Below are positions 40,096-48,952 of a stretch of DNA of 64,000 bases, in pieces. Position 1 is the first letter of the stretch. Each line of letters opens with the position of its first letter. The stretch spans positions 448,784 through 512,783 of the forward strand of contig NZ_SCIN01000001.1 in assembly GCF_004101245.1 (NCBI RefSeq), read 5' to 3'. The DNA is from Sphingomonas sp. UV9 (GTDB lineage Bacteria; Pseudomonadota; Alphaproteobacteria; Sphingomonadales; Sphingomonadaceae). The translations under genes were made by a program, and so were the position numbers. The notes under the pieces are model-generated. The model did not search any database. It had not been told where the DNA came from and saw only the letters and a list, made by a program, of their open reading frames with translations.

Positions 40096-41472
40096 ATGGC
40101 GCTCGATATTCTCGTTGTGGACGACGAACGTGACATTCGCGAACTGGTCGCCGGCGTCCTCGAAGACGAAGGCTATGACACGCGCGACGCTGGCGACAGC
40201 GATTCCGCATTGGAGGCGATTGCCGCTCGGCGTCCGTCGCTCGTGCTGCTCGACGTCTGGCTGCAAGGCTCGCGGCTCGATGGGTTGGAACTGCTCGACG
40301 AGATCAAGCGTCGCGATCCGTCGATCCCGGTGCTGGTCATTTCGGGCCACGGCAACCTGGATACCGCGGTTGCGGCGATCCGGCGTGGCGCGTCCGACTT
40401 CATCGAGAAGCCGTTCGAGGCCGAGCGCCTGCTGCTCATGGTAGCGCGCGCGACTGAGACCGAACGGCTGCGGCGTGAAGTCGCGACCCTGCGCGCGACG
40501 GTCGGCCGCGAGACCGATCTGACCGGTAGTTCCGGCGCGATCAACGGCGTCCGTGCGACCCTAAAGCGCGTTGCGGCGACCGGCAGTCGCGTGCTCGTCA
40601 TGGGCGGCGCGGGCGTCGGCAAGGAAGTCGCCGCACGGCTGCTTCACGGCTGGAGCCAGCGCACCGATGCCCCGTTTATCGTCGTCAGCGCAGCGCGGAT
40701 GACGCCCGAGCGGGTCGACGAGGAACTGTTCGGGGTCGAGGAGGCGGGCGATCTGGTCCGCCCCGGCCTGTTCGAGCAGGCGCATGGCGGCACCTTGTTC
40801 CTCGACGAGATCGCCGACATGCCGATCACGACGCAGGCGAGGATCCTGCGCGCACTGACCGACCAGAGTTTCACACGGGTTGGCGGCACGCGGGTTGTGA
40901 AGGTCGACGTGCGTGTCGTTTCGGCGACGGCGCGCGACCTGGTGTTTGAGATTGCCGAGGGCCGGTTCCGCGAGGACCTGTATTACCGGCTCAATGTCGT
41001 TCCCGTGACGATCCCCCCGCTGTCCGATCGTCGCGAGGACATCCCGGCGCTGGTCCAGCATTTCATCGCGCATTACGCGTCCGAACGCCGCGTACCGACG
41101 CCGGAGATCGCCCCCGATGCGATGGTCGCGCTGCAATCCTATGACTGGCCCGGCAATGTCCGCCAGTTGCGCAACGTCGTCGAGCGGACGATCATCCTCG
41201 CGCCCGGCGACCGCATCGGCCGGATCGACATCGACCTGTTGCCCGCCGAAGTGCTTGGGGATCAGGGCGACATGGGCGCGGCGGGCGGCACCGCGATCAT
41301 GGGATCGCCGCTGCGCGAGGCGAGAGAGACGTTCGAGCGGGAATATCTCCGCGTCCAGATCCGTCGCTTTTCGGGCAACATCTCGCGCACGGCCAGCTTC
41401 ATCGGCATGGAGCGATCGGCACTCCACCGCAAACTCAAGCTACTCGGCATCACCGAAACACGCGACGAATAA
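40096..41472 (+). CDS. ntrX: Response regulator NtrX, AAA+ type without GAFTGA
   Basis: 458 aa from ATG 40096 (a TTG at 40093 is in frame). Receiver with D53 in LLDVWLQGSRLDG, an AAA+ domain with an altered Walker A (GGAGVGKEVAARLLH) and intact FLDEIADMP, and a C-terminal Fis-like helix-turn-helix (SRTASFIGMERSALHRKLKLLG). The segment where NtrC has GAFTGA reads VEEAGDLVRPGLFEQ here, so direct sigma-54 activation is unlikely. Starts 4 bp after ntrY ends. NtrX proteins of alphaproteobacteria often lack this loop. Confidence 0.94.
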   Translation: MALDILVVDDERDIRELVAGVLEDEGYDTRDAGDSDSALEAIAARRPSLVLLDVWLQGSRLDGLELLDEIKRRDPSIPVLVISGHGNLDTAVAAIRRGASDFIEKPFEAERLLLMVARATETERLRREVATLRATVGRETDLTGSSGAINGVRATLKRVAATGSRVLVMGGAGVGKEVAARLLHGWSQRTDAPFIVVSAARMTPERVDEELFGVEEAGDLVRPGLFEQAHGGTLFLDEIADMPITTQARILRALTDQSFTRVGGTRVVKVDVRVVSATARDLVFEIAEGRFREDLYYRLNVVPVTIPPLSDRREDIPALVQHFIAHYASERRVPTPEIAPDAMVALQSYDWPGNVRQLRNVVERTIILAPGDRIGRIDIDLLPAEVLGDQGDMGAAGGTAIMGSPLREARETFEREYLRVQIRRFSGNISRTASFIGMERSALHRKLKLLGITETRDE

Positions 41473-41614
41473 GGCGCCGCAATTTCGCCGTCCTCTGGAA
41501 CTATGGAGGCGTCGATCATAGATCACATTCTGCATCCGGTAACCGGGTGCATCTCCGACGCTGGGAAACAGCGCCTCGCGGGCAAAGTCCCGCCAAAAAC
41601 AAAGGGTTATCCCA

Positions 41615-42136
41615 TTGGCCGATAAACCAGGCTCGCTTCAGGACCTCTTCCTGAATGCACTCCGGCGCTCCAAGACGCCGGTTACGATGTTCCTCGTCAA
41701 GGGCGTGAAGCTCCAGGGCATCGTCACATGGTTCGATAATTTCTCCGTCTTGCTCCGCCGCGACGGCCAGTCTCAGCTGATCTACAAGCATGCGATCTCG
41801 ACGATCATGCCCGCCGGACCGATGGATGTGTCGGCGATCGTAGATGGGGTTGGAGAAAACCAGAAGAAGCACCCGTTGTTGCAGGACATTTTCCTCAACG
41901 CGGTGCGGAAGTCCGAAGACAGCGTAACGATGTTCTTGATCAACGGCGTCATGCTGCAAGGCCAGATCGCCGGCTTCGACTTGTTTTGCATGCTGCTCCA
42001 GCGCGAGGGGATGGCACAGCTCGTCTACAAGCACGCGGTTTCGACGATCCAGCCGGCGCGCCCGCTGAACCTCGCCGAGGAACCCACCGATACGGATGAT
42101 GCCGATGACGCAGACGATGCGGACCATGACGATTGA
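41615..42136 (+). CDS. hfq: Tandem Hfq: two Sm domains in one polypeptide
   Basis: 173 aa from TTG 41615, with AAAGGG at 41601-41606. Two Hfq domains: residues 8-66 with YKHAIST at 57-63, and 88-146 with YKHAVST at 138-144. The linker is 67-87, and the tail (155-173) is strongly acidic ([10 protein letters not shown]). Hfq normally forms homohexamers that pair sRNAs with mRNAs; this protein would make a trimer with the same six-fold ring. The halves differ at RNA-contact sites: E. coli R16/R17/R19 align with R17/R18/K20 in half 1 but R98/K99/E101 in half 2, and K31 aligns with K32 but M113. Coupled to hflX by a TTGA overlap. Confidence 0.95.
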   Translation: MADKPGSLQDLFLNALRRSKTPVTMFLVKGVKLQGIVTWFDNFSVLLRRDGQSQLIYKHAISTIMPAGPMDVSAIVDGVGENQKKHPLLQDIFLNAVRKSEDSVTMFLINGVMLQGQIAGFDLFCMLLQREGMAQLVYKHAVSTIQPARPLNLAEEPTDTDDADDADDADHDD

Positions 42137-43425
42137 GTAGCGGCTTCGAACGCGATCGGGACGAGTTCACCCGCGGTACGCGTGCAATCGTGGTGTTGCC
42201 CGACCAGGGCGACGCGTCGCGCGACGTCGATGCTCGCCTCGAGGAAACCGCGGGCCTTGCCGCGGCGATCGGGGTCGAGGTGGTCGAGCGGATCGCCTAC
42301 CGCGTCCGCCAGCCCAAGCCAGCGACCCTGATCGGCAGCGGTCAGGTCGAACTGCTCGCGACGCAGGTGCGGATGGAAGAGGCGGGGCTGGTCGTGTTCG
42401 ACGCAAGCCTCAGCCCGGTCCAGCAGCGCAACCTCGAAAAGGCGCTCGAAACCAAGGTCATCGATCGCACCGGCCTGATTCTCGAAATCTTCGGCGAGCG
42501 TGCGGCGACCGCCGAGGGGCGCTTGCAGGTCGAGCTGGCGCATCTCGATTATCAGGCGGGCCGGCTGGTCCGCAGTTGGACCCATCTCGAACGCCAGCGG
42601 GGTGGCTTCGGCTTCCTCGGCGGTCCGGGCGAGACCCAGATCGAGGCGGATCGCCGGTTGATCCGCGACAGGATGGCCAGACTGAAGCGTGAGCTTGAGC
42701 AAGTCAGCCGGACGCGGGGTCTCCACCGTGAGCGTCGCCAGCGCGCGCCGTGGCCGGTGATCGCGCTTGTCGGCTATACCAATGCGGGTAAGTCGACGCT
42801 GTTCAACCGGCTCACCGGCGCGGACGTAATGGCGGAGGATCTGCTGTTCGCGACGCTGGATCCGACGCTGCGACAGATCCAGCTGCCCGGCATCGACAAG
42901 GCTATTCTGTCCGACACGGTGGGGTTCGTCTCGGACCTGCCGACGCAGTTGGTAGCGGCCTTCAAGGCGACGCTGGAGGAGGTCGTGTCCGCCGACCTGC
43001 TCGTCCACATCCGCGATATCGCGCATCCCGATACAGAGGCGCAGCGGACCGACGTCGAAACCGTGCTGGCGGAGATCGGCGTTGACGAGAACACGCCGCG
43101 GTTCGAGGTCTGGAACAAGCTCGATCTGCTCGATGCTGATACGCATGAGGAGGTCGCGGCACAGGCTGCGCACCGCGATGACGTCGTTGCGATTTCAGCA
43201 CTGAGCGGGGAAGGGGTGGACGAACTGGTTCACCAAGTCGCCGCCAAGCTGACCGGCGCGCACCGTCGGTACAGCATCACGCTCGATGCCACCGATGGGG
43301 CAGGCGCGGCGTGGCTGCATGCGCACGGCGAGGTGCTCGGCAGCTTGGACGACGCACTCGAGACGACCTACGACGTCCGTCTGTCGGAAACCGACTATGA
43401 CCGGTTTATCCGCCGCGACGTTTGA
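42133..43425 (+). CDS. hflX: GTPase HflX
   Basis: 430 aa from TTG 42133, overlapping the hfq stop (TTGA). N-terminal HflX domain ([27 protein letters not shown]) and coiled-coil region (about 170-205), then a GTPase domain with G1 [10 protein letters not shown]3 DTVGF and G4 NKLD, plus a C-terminal domain. HflX splits stalled 70S ribosomes, notably in heat stress. hfq-hflX order is common in proteobacteria. The 3' end overlaps the convergent mazG by 20 bp. Confidence 0.94.
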   Translation: MSSGFERDRDEFTRGTRAIVVLPDQGDASRDVDARLEETAGLAAAIGVEVVERIAYRVRQPKPATLIGSGQVELLATQVRMEEAGLVVFDASLSPVQQRNLEKALETKVIDRTGLILEIFGERAATAEGRLQVELAHLDYQAGRLVRSWTHLERQRGGFGFLGGPGETQIEADRRLIRDRMARLKRELEQVSRTRGLHRERRQRAPWPVIALVGYTNAGKSTLFNRLTGADVMAEDLLFATLDPTLRQIQLPGIDKAILSDTVGFVSDLPTQLVAAFKATLEEVVSADLLVHIRDIAHPDTEAQRTDVETVLAEIGVDENTPRFEVWNKLDLLDADTHEEVAAQAAHRDDVVAISALSGEGVDELVHQVAAKLTGAHRRYSITLDATDGAGAAWLHAHGEVLGSLDDALETTYDVRLSETDYDRFIRRDV

Positions 43426-44140
43426 TCGACTGCCACAGGGCTTCTTTCTGATCGAGCGTCATGGCGGCGAATGCATCGCCGCCAGACGTCTCGATTGCCC
43501 TGAAGCGTGCCTCGAACTTCGCGTTGCCCGCGCGTAACGCGGCTTCGGGATCGACGCCGAGATGGCGGGCCCAGTTCGTCACTGCAAACAGCAGGTCGCC
43601 GATCTCTTCTGCGACGGTGTCTGAGCCGGCTTCGCGAACCTCTTCGATTTCCTCGAAGACTTTCGCGAGCGGACCTTCCGCATCGGGCCAGTCGAACCCG
43701 GTGCGCGCGGCGCGTTTTTGGAGCTTCTCGGCCCGGGACAAGGCGGGCAGGCCGATCGCAACGCCGGCCAGCGCACTGGGATCGGACTTCTGTGCACGCT
43801 CGCCGGCCTTGATCGTTTCCCAGCCCGGCGAGGCCAAGGCATCGCCGAAGATGTGCGGGTGGCGGCGTTCCATCTTGTCGCTGATCGCGGTGACGACGTC
43901 GCTCAACTGGAACGCACCGGATTCCTCGGCGATACGGCTGTGGAACACGACCTGGAGCAAAAGGTCGCCAAGCTCGTCCTTGAGATCGGCAGGATCGTCG
44001 CGCGCGATCGCGTCGGCAACCTCATACGCTTCCTCGATCGTGTACGGCGCGATCGTCGACCAGGTCTGGACGCGGTCCCATTCGCATCCGTCGACCGGAT
44101 CTCGCAACCGCGCCATGATGGCAGTGAGCCGTTCGATCAT
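43406..44140 (-). CDS. mazG: Nucleoside triphosphate pyrophosphohydrolase MazG
   Basis: 244 aa from ATG 44140 (MIERLTAIM), with AGGTG upstream; a GTG at 44149 is the alternative. Two MazG domains, the first with TIEEAYEVADAI and LKDELGDLLLQVVFHSR, the second with VFEEIEEVREA and AEEIGDLLFAV. It hydrolyses noncanonical and canonical NTPs to NMP and PPi and can lower ppGpp. It ends inside hflX (20-bp convergent overlap). A 60-bp gap to the next gene holds an ATCGATC...GATCGAT inverted pair (44162-44190). Confidence 0.93.
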   Translation of the reverse strand: MIERLTAIMARLRDPVDGCEWDRVQTWSTIAPYTIEEAYEVADAIARDDPADLKDELGDLLLQVVFHSRIAEESGAFQLSDVVTAISDKMERRHPHIFGDALASPGWETIKAGERAQKSDPSALAGVAIGLPALSRAEKLQKRAARTGFDWPDAEGPLAKVFEEIEEVREAGSDTVAEEIGDLLFAVTNWARHLGVDPEAALRAGNAKFEARFRAIETSGGDAFAAMTLDQKEALWQSIKRRGG

Positions 44141-44209
44141 TGGGGACACCTGTGAATAGCCATCGATCTACTACGTGGCATAAGATCGATAATAGACATT
44201 ATGTAAAAT

Positions 44210-44797
44210 CTACGCCGGGATCGGCATCAGGATGAGCGTGGCATTCTCTACCCGCCACGACCCCAGCTTTGACAGAAAGTTCATGCCGATCACGTCGGTG
44301 TCACCGAATGACGGCGACGTGACAATCCCCAGGTCGGTCGCCGTGATCGCGCCGACCGTGACGCGCTTAGCCGTCGCGGTGCGTGCCATCACGTCGCCAT
44401 TCGCGGTCGATATGATCACTGGAAACGGACTCTCGCCGCTATCCAGCCCGGCCGCCTTCGCAGTGGACGACGACAGCGCCGTCGTCGTCGCACCGCTGTC
44501 GATCAGCATCCGTCGTTTCACGCCGTCGATCTCGACATCGGCCCAGAAATGCCCGTCTTCGGCCATCCGGATCCGCGTTTCGGCGCCGCTGACCTGCTGG
44601 TCGGCAAAGATGGTAGTCAGCCCCGAGAACCGATCCCGCTGGCTCGCGATCAACAAGGCCATGACGAAGATCGCAATCCAGGCCGCAGCCATCTTCAGCA
44701 CTGGTTTCAACGGCAATCGGCGCGCGACCAAGGCAGACAGCGGCAGGATCAGCATCACTGCGTACAGCGCGAACTGGGCTGCACGGTCACCGGTCAT
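44210..44797 (-). CDS. Retropepsin-like aspartic protease, membrane-anchored
   Basis: 195 aa. Two N-terminal transmembrane helices (about 8-24 and 33-50) anchor the protein; the C-terminal domain (about 75-195) is a single-lobe aspartic protease of clan AA. The catalytic motif is D100-S-G in MLIDSGATTTALS, with the flap-like region IISTANGDVMARTA and the final strand DVIGMNFLSKLGSWRVE. Such proteins of the TIGR02281 type are usual in alphaproteobacteria and dimerise to form an active site. Substrate unknown. The stop/start with the upstream MBL gene overlaps by 4 bp. Confidence 0.88.
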   Translation of the reverse strand: MTGDRAAQFALYAVMLILPLSALVARRLPLKPVLKMAAAWIAIFVMALLIASQRDRFSGLTTIFADQQVSGAETRIRMAEDGHFWADVEIDGVKRRMLIDSGATTTALSSSTAKAAGLDSGESPFPVIISTANGDVMARTATAKRVTVGAITATDLGIVTSPSFGDTDVIGMNFLSKLGSWRVENATLILMPIPA

Positions 44798-45558
44798 GCG
44801 GTCAGCACCAGCCCGTCATAGCCCGGTTGGACAGCGGCCGGCAGTTCACGGCGCAACGTGGCGTAGTCCATCGTGTTGTCCATGTGGATCAGCGCAGTCT
44901 GCTTGGGCTCGAGGCGTTCGGCCCAGCTTAGAACAGCCGGCAATTCCATATGCGTCGGGTGTGGCCGGCGACGGAGTGCATCGACGACCCAGATATCGAG
45001 ATCCTGATACATGGTAACCATGTCATCGGTCATCACGTTGAAATCGGTCGCATATCCGATCGCTTGGCCGCCTGCTTCGAACCGCAGGCCGGCGGCGTGG
45101 ATGCTGCCATGTGGCTGGTCGGTGACACGGATGTCGATCCCGCCGATCGTCAGCCGGTCCGGCAAGACCTCGGCCGCGACCGTCGGGGGATAGCCGGGGC
45201 GACCGTGAAAGGCATAGGTGAACCGCGCGTCCAGCGCTGCCAGTGTGAACGGCCGCGCATAGCCGCGGACCGGCGTTCCGGTCGCATGGAAGAGTTGCCG
45301 CACATCGTCGATGCCGTGACAGTGATCGGCATGGTCGTGCGTCCAGAGTATCGCGTCGACCCGGTCGATAGCGGCCGCCAACAACTGCTCTCGCATGTCC
45401 GGGCTGGTGTCGATCAGGATACGGGTCCCGTTATGCTCGACCAGAGCGGACGCACGCGTGCGACGGTTGCGCGGCTCAGTTGGGTCGCAGTCTCCCCAGT
45501 CGTTGCCGATCCGCGGCACGCCGGAGGATGTGCCGGAGCCGAGGATCGTGATCTTCAT
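44794..45558 (-). CDS. MBL fold metallo-hydrolase (PhnP-like)
   Basis: 254 aa. The metallo-beta-lactamase motif HDHADH is at 74-79 (THDHADHCHGID), preceded by ILIDTSPDMREQLL and followed by the HGSIHAAGLRFE and IGYATDFNVM metal sites. The N terminus MKITILGSGTSSGVPRIG resembles PhnP, which removes 2',3'- or 1,2-cyclic phosphates. It lies between tatD (4-bp overlap upstream) and the aspartic protease, an order (metG-tatD-MBL) common in alphaproteobacteria. No phn genes are nearby, so a role in phosphonate use is not indicated. Confidence 0.9.
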   Translation of the reverse strand: MKITILGSGTSSGVPRIGNDWGDCDPTEPRNRRTRASALVEHNGTRILIDTSPDMREQLLAAAIDRVDAILWTHDHADHCHGIDDVRQLFHATGTPVRGYARPFTLAALDARFTYAFHGRPGYPPTVAAEVLPDRLTIGGIDIRVTDQPHGSIHAAGLRFEAGGQAIGYATDFNVMTDDMVTMYQDLDIWVVDALRRRPHPTHMELPAVLSWAERLEPKQTALIHMDNTMDYATLRRELPAAVQPGYDGLVLTA

Positions 45559-46349
45559 GCCGCGCCCGCGCCGGACGCTCGCGTCTTGGCGAACAGCGTA
45601 TGGAAGTTTTCGGCCGTCCGGCGCGACAAGTCCTCGACGGCCTCGCCGCGCAGATCGGCGAGGAACTGCGCCGTATCGGCGACGAAGCCGGGTTCGCCGG
45701 TCTTGCCCCGATGCGGCACCGGCGCGAGGAACGGCGCGTCGGTTTCGATCAGCAATCGCTCGATCGGCAGGCGTGCTGCGGTCTCCTGCAAGTCACGCGC
45801 GTTCTTGAACGTCACGATCCCAGAGATCGAGATATAAAGCCCCATATCCAGCGCCTTGTCAGCGAAAGCTGCGCTTGCCGTGAAGCAGTGGATGACGCCG
45901 GGATAGGGCCCCTTCCCCATTTCTTCGGCCATGATCGCCGCGGTATCGTCCTCGGCATCGCGGGTGTGGACGACGATCGGCAGGCCGGTCTCGCGCGACG
46001 CGGCAATGTGCGCGCGAAAGCTCGCCTGCTGGCGGGCGCGATCGGAGGTGTCGCGGAAATAGTCGAGGCCGCTTTCGCCGAGGCCGACGACCCGGGGATG
46101 CCGTGCCCGCGCGATCAGCTTGGCCGCATCCACGTCGGGATAGGTATCCGCCTCGTTCGGATGGATCCCGATCGTCGCCCAGACATCCGGCTCGCGCTCG
46201 GCGGTGGCGACGATATCGTCCCACTCGCTCTCGCGCGTCGAGATGTTGAGCATCGCCGTCACACCGCGCGCGCGCGCGCGCTCGAGCACCGCCCGCTGGT
46301 CCTCGACGAGTCCCTTGTAATTCAGGTGGCAATGGCTGTCGGCGAGCAT
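45555..46349 (-). CDS. tatD: TatD family metal-dependent hydrolase
   Basis: 264 aa from ATG 46349. A TIM-barrel hydrolase with metal ligands in DSHCHLN (H6 and H8), GESGLDY, THTRDAEDD-like IVVHTRDAE, VIHCFTAS and ETDAPFLAP. TatD proteins are 3'-5' DNA/RNA exonucleases linked to repair. Overlaps the metG stop by 1 bp (TGATG). The frame is open 867 bp further, but only through metG in another register. Typical length; the linkage metG-tatD is conserved in alphaproteobacteria. Confidence 0.94.
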   Translation of the reverse strand: MLADSHCHLNYKGLVEDQRAVLERARARGVTAMLNISTRESEWDDIVATAEREPDVWATIGIHPNEADTYPDVDAAKLIARARHPRVVGLGESGLDYFRDTSDRARQQASFRAHIAASRETGLPIVVHTRDAEDDTAAIMAEEMGKGPYPGVIHCFTASAAFADKALDMGLYISISGIVTFKNARDLQETAARLPIERLLIETDAPFLAPVPHRGKTGEPGFVADTAQFLADLRGEAVEDLSRRTAENFHTLFAKTRASGAGAA

Positions 46350-47896
46350 CAGGCCTCCGCAGGCAGTTCGAGACGCGGGAAGACGGGCGCTGGCGGTGCA
46401 ATCCGGAAGTCGGAGGCGGCGATCCGGTCGTACCAGCCGTCGTCGTCGATCGCCGAGTGATCGCGTTCGGTCGCGCCGATCTGGTCGAGCACCTTCCCCG
46501 CGGACTCGGGAACGACCGGCAGGATCGCGATCGCGAGCATGCGGATCGCGCGGACCAGCGTGCGCAACACCGCATTCATCCGCGCGGGATCGGTCTTGCG
46601 CAGGGCCCAGGGCGCCTGCGCGTCGATATACTGGTTGCAGGCGAACACGCCGCGCATCCACGCCTCGATCCCTTGCGACAATGCGAGATCGTTGAAGCCG
46701 GCCTTGAACCCGGCACAGGCGACGACGACCTCCTCGATCAGTTCGCCGTCGGCATCCTGAACCGTACCGGCCGCGGGAAACTCGCCACCCAGATTCTTGG
46801 CGATGAACGACAATGTCCGCTGCGCAAGGTTGCCGAAGCTGTTCGCAAGCTCGGCGTTGACGCGAGTCACGATCGCCTCGGGCGAGTAGCTGCCGTCCTG
46901 GCCGAAGCTCACCTCGCGCAGGAAAAAATAACGCAGCGCATCGACGCCGAACGCATCGGCCAACGCCATCGGATCGACGACGTTGCCGACCGACTTCGAC
47001 ATCTTCTCGCCGCGCGTCAGGAGAAAACCGTGGCCGAACACGCTCTTGGGCAAGGGGATGCCGGCCGAGAGCAGGAACGCCGGCCAATAGACTGCGTGGA
47101 AACGGACGATGTCCTTGCCGATCAGATGGATATCCGCCGGCCAGTATTTCGCCTTGTCGCCGGTCATGTCGGGATAGCCGATCCCGGTCAGGTAATTTGT
47201 GAGCGCATCGACCCACACATACATGACGTGCCCGGGGCTGCCCGGCACCGGCACGCCCCAGTCGAAGCTGGTCCGCGATACCGACAGGTCTTTCAGCCCC
47301 CCCTCGACGAACCGCATCACCTCGTTGCGGCGGCTTTCGGGGCGGATGAAGTCGGGGTTGGCGGCGAAGAGATCGAGCAACGGCTGCTGATATTTGGACA
47401 GTCGGAAGAACCAGGTCTCCTCAGCGGTCCATTCGACCGGCGTGCCCTGCGGCGAGCGGCGATCGTCGCCCTCCCCGGTCAGTTCGGATTCGTCGTAGAA
47501 CGCCTCGTCGCGGACCGAATACCAGCCCTCGTAGCGATCGAGATACAGGTCGCCCGCATCCGCCATCGCCTGCCAGATCGCGGCGCTCGCGGCATAATGA
47601 TCCTCGTCCACGGTCCGGATGAAGCGGTCATACGAAATGCCAAGGCGGTCGGCCATCTCGTGGAAATATGACGACATTTCGTTGGAAAGATCGCGCACAG
47701 GCATGTCGCGGTCGCGCGCGGCCTGGACCATCTTGAGGCCATGTTCGTCGGTGCCGGTCTGGAACAGCACGTCGCGACCGGCCTGGCGCTGGAAGCGGGC
47801 GATCGCGTCGGCAGCGATCATCTCGTACGCATGGCCGATATGCGGACGGCCATTGGGATAGTGGATCGCGGTGGTGATGTAGAAAGGGTCGGCCAT
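46349..47896 (-). CDS. metG: Methionine--tRNA ligase
   Basis: 515 aa. Class I synthetase with the HIGH-type PNGRPHIGHAYE near residue 20 and KMSKS in TRGEKMSKSVGNV. It lacks the cysteine-zinc knuckle of the E. coli type and has the ~510-aa form common in Gram-positives and alphaproteobacteria. No C-terminal tRNA-binding EMAP domain is seen. It charges tRNA-Met for initiation and elongation. Preceded by holB (50-bp gap) and coupled to tatD. Confidence 0.96.
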   Translation of the reverse strand: MADPFYITTAIHYPNGRPHIGHAYEMIAADAIARFQRQAGRDVLFQTGTDEHGLKMVQAARDRDMPVRDLSNEMSSYFHEMADRLGISYDRFIRTVDEDHYAASAAIWQAMADAGDLYLDRYEGWYSVRDEAFYDESELTGEGDDRRSPQGTPVEWTAEETWFFRLSKYQQPLLDLFAANPDFIRPESRRNEVMRFVEGGLKDLSVSRTSFDWGVPVPGSPGHVMYVWVDALTNYLTGIGYPDMTGDKAKYWPADIHLIGKDIVRFHAVYWPAFLLSAGIPLPKSVFGHGFLLTRGEKMSKSVGNVVDPMALADAFGVDALRYFFLREVSFGQDGSYSPEAIVTRVNAELANSFGNLAQRTLSFIAKNLGGEFPAAGTVQDADGELIEEVVVACAGFKAGFNDLALSQGIEAWMRGVFACNQYIDAQAPWALRKTDPARMNAVLRTLVRAIRMLAIAILPVVPESAGKVLDQIGATERDHSAIDDDGWYDRIAASDFRIAPPAPVFPRLELPAEA

Positions 47897-47946
47897 GCCG
47901 CGCTCCTAGAGCATCGCCCGGATCAGGTGAAGCCTGCGCAGCCCGA

Positions 47947-48924
47947 TCACGGGCGTAATGTCGCGACGATCCCCGCCATTTCGAACACGGTCGCCTGCGC
48001 GTCGAGCGACAAACCGATCGCAGCGCCGGCCAGTTCGCGTGCCGCGGCGTGCGCGTCGAGTGCGGACCGCAGTGCTGGGCCCGACCGGGTCCGTGCGGCG
48101 TCGGCGATGAACGCGGGCGCGCGGTCGAGAAACGCTTCGTAGCGCGGTTGCGACGCCTTGAGTCCGAGTGCTTTCGCGAGCTTCAGCCGGCGTCCGTTAT
48201 CGCGGTCGCCATCCTGCGCGATCGAAGCGATGGCATCGTCGATCGCGGCGATGTCGAGCCCGGCATAGCGAAGCGCGCGTCCGGGAGCGCCGTCGCTGGC
48301 ACGAACCAGCGCGGCGACCTCACCCTCATCGGCATCGGGTTGCAGCGTCCGGATCGCGGTCCCGACCTCGTCGTCGGTAAGCGCCTCGAACCGCAACAGG
48401 CGACACCGCGAGCGGATCGTCGGCAGCAATCGTCCCGGCGCATGGCTGACGAGCAGGAATATCGTCCCCGCCGGCGGTTCCTCGAGGTTCTTGAGCAGCG
48501 CATTCGCCCCGCCCCGCTCCAGATCGTCGATCGCATCGATCACGACCACGCGGCGGGGGCTCATCGACGGCGTCGTGGCGAACAAGGGCTGCAACGTTCG
48601 GACCTGCGCGATCGAGATGCTGCGCGCGAGATCCTGGTCGGGCTTGTCGGCATCTTTGGGCAACCGGGCGAGCACGCGAAAATCTGGGTGCGACCCGGCC
48701 TCCACCAGCGACCGCGTCCGATTTCCCTCGGGAACCTCCAGTCCGGTCGACCCGCCATCGGGCTCGGCCGCATCCGCCAGCATCCGCATCGCCGCCAAGC
48801 GCGCGAAGCTTGCCTTGCCGACGCCCTGAGGCCCGGCGATCAGCCAGGCGTGATGCAGCGAACCGCCGCGCATCGCTGCCATAAAGGCCGCCTGTGCGGC
48901 AGTGTTGCCGATGATCGGCGTCAT
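47947..48924 (-). CDS. holB: DNA polymerase III delta' subunit
   Basis: 325 aa. Clamp-loader AAA+ fold: HAWLIAGPQGVGKASFARL (P-loop) near 27-41, then VVVIDAIDDLERGGANALLKNLEEPP and the sensor-like SRCRLLRF. The delta' subunit is a stator in the clamp loader, so the nucleotide site may be inactive. Four zinc-binding cysteines of longer delta' forms are not present. It lies between a D-Ala-D-Ala carboxypeptidase gene (28 bp) and metG. The thymidylate kinase gene usually upstream of holB in alphaproteobacteria is not seen here. Confidence 0.9.
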   Translation of the reverse strand: MTPIIGNTAAQAAFMAAMRGGSLHHAWLIAGPQGVGKASFARLAAMRMLADAAEPDGGSTGLEVPEGNRTRSLVEAGSHPDFRVLARLPKDADKPDQDLARSISIAQVRTLQPLFATTPSMSPRRVVVIDAIDDLERGGANALLKNLEEPPAGTIFLLVSHAPGRLLPTIRSRCRLLRFEALTDDEVGTAIRTLQPDADEGEVAALVRASDGAPGRALRYAGLDIAAIDDAIASIAQDGDRDNGRRLKLAKALGLKASQPRYEAFLDRAPAFIADAARTRSGPALRSALDAHAAARELAGAAIGLSLDAQATVFEMAGIVATLRP

Positions 48925-48952
48925 ACCTGCAACGCCGTCGGCGCCGACATCA

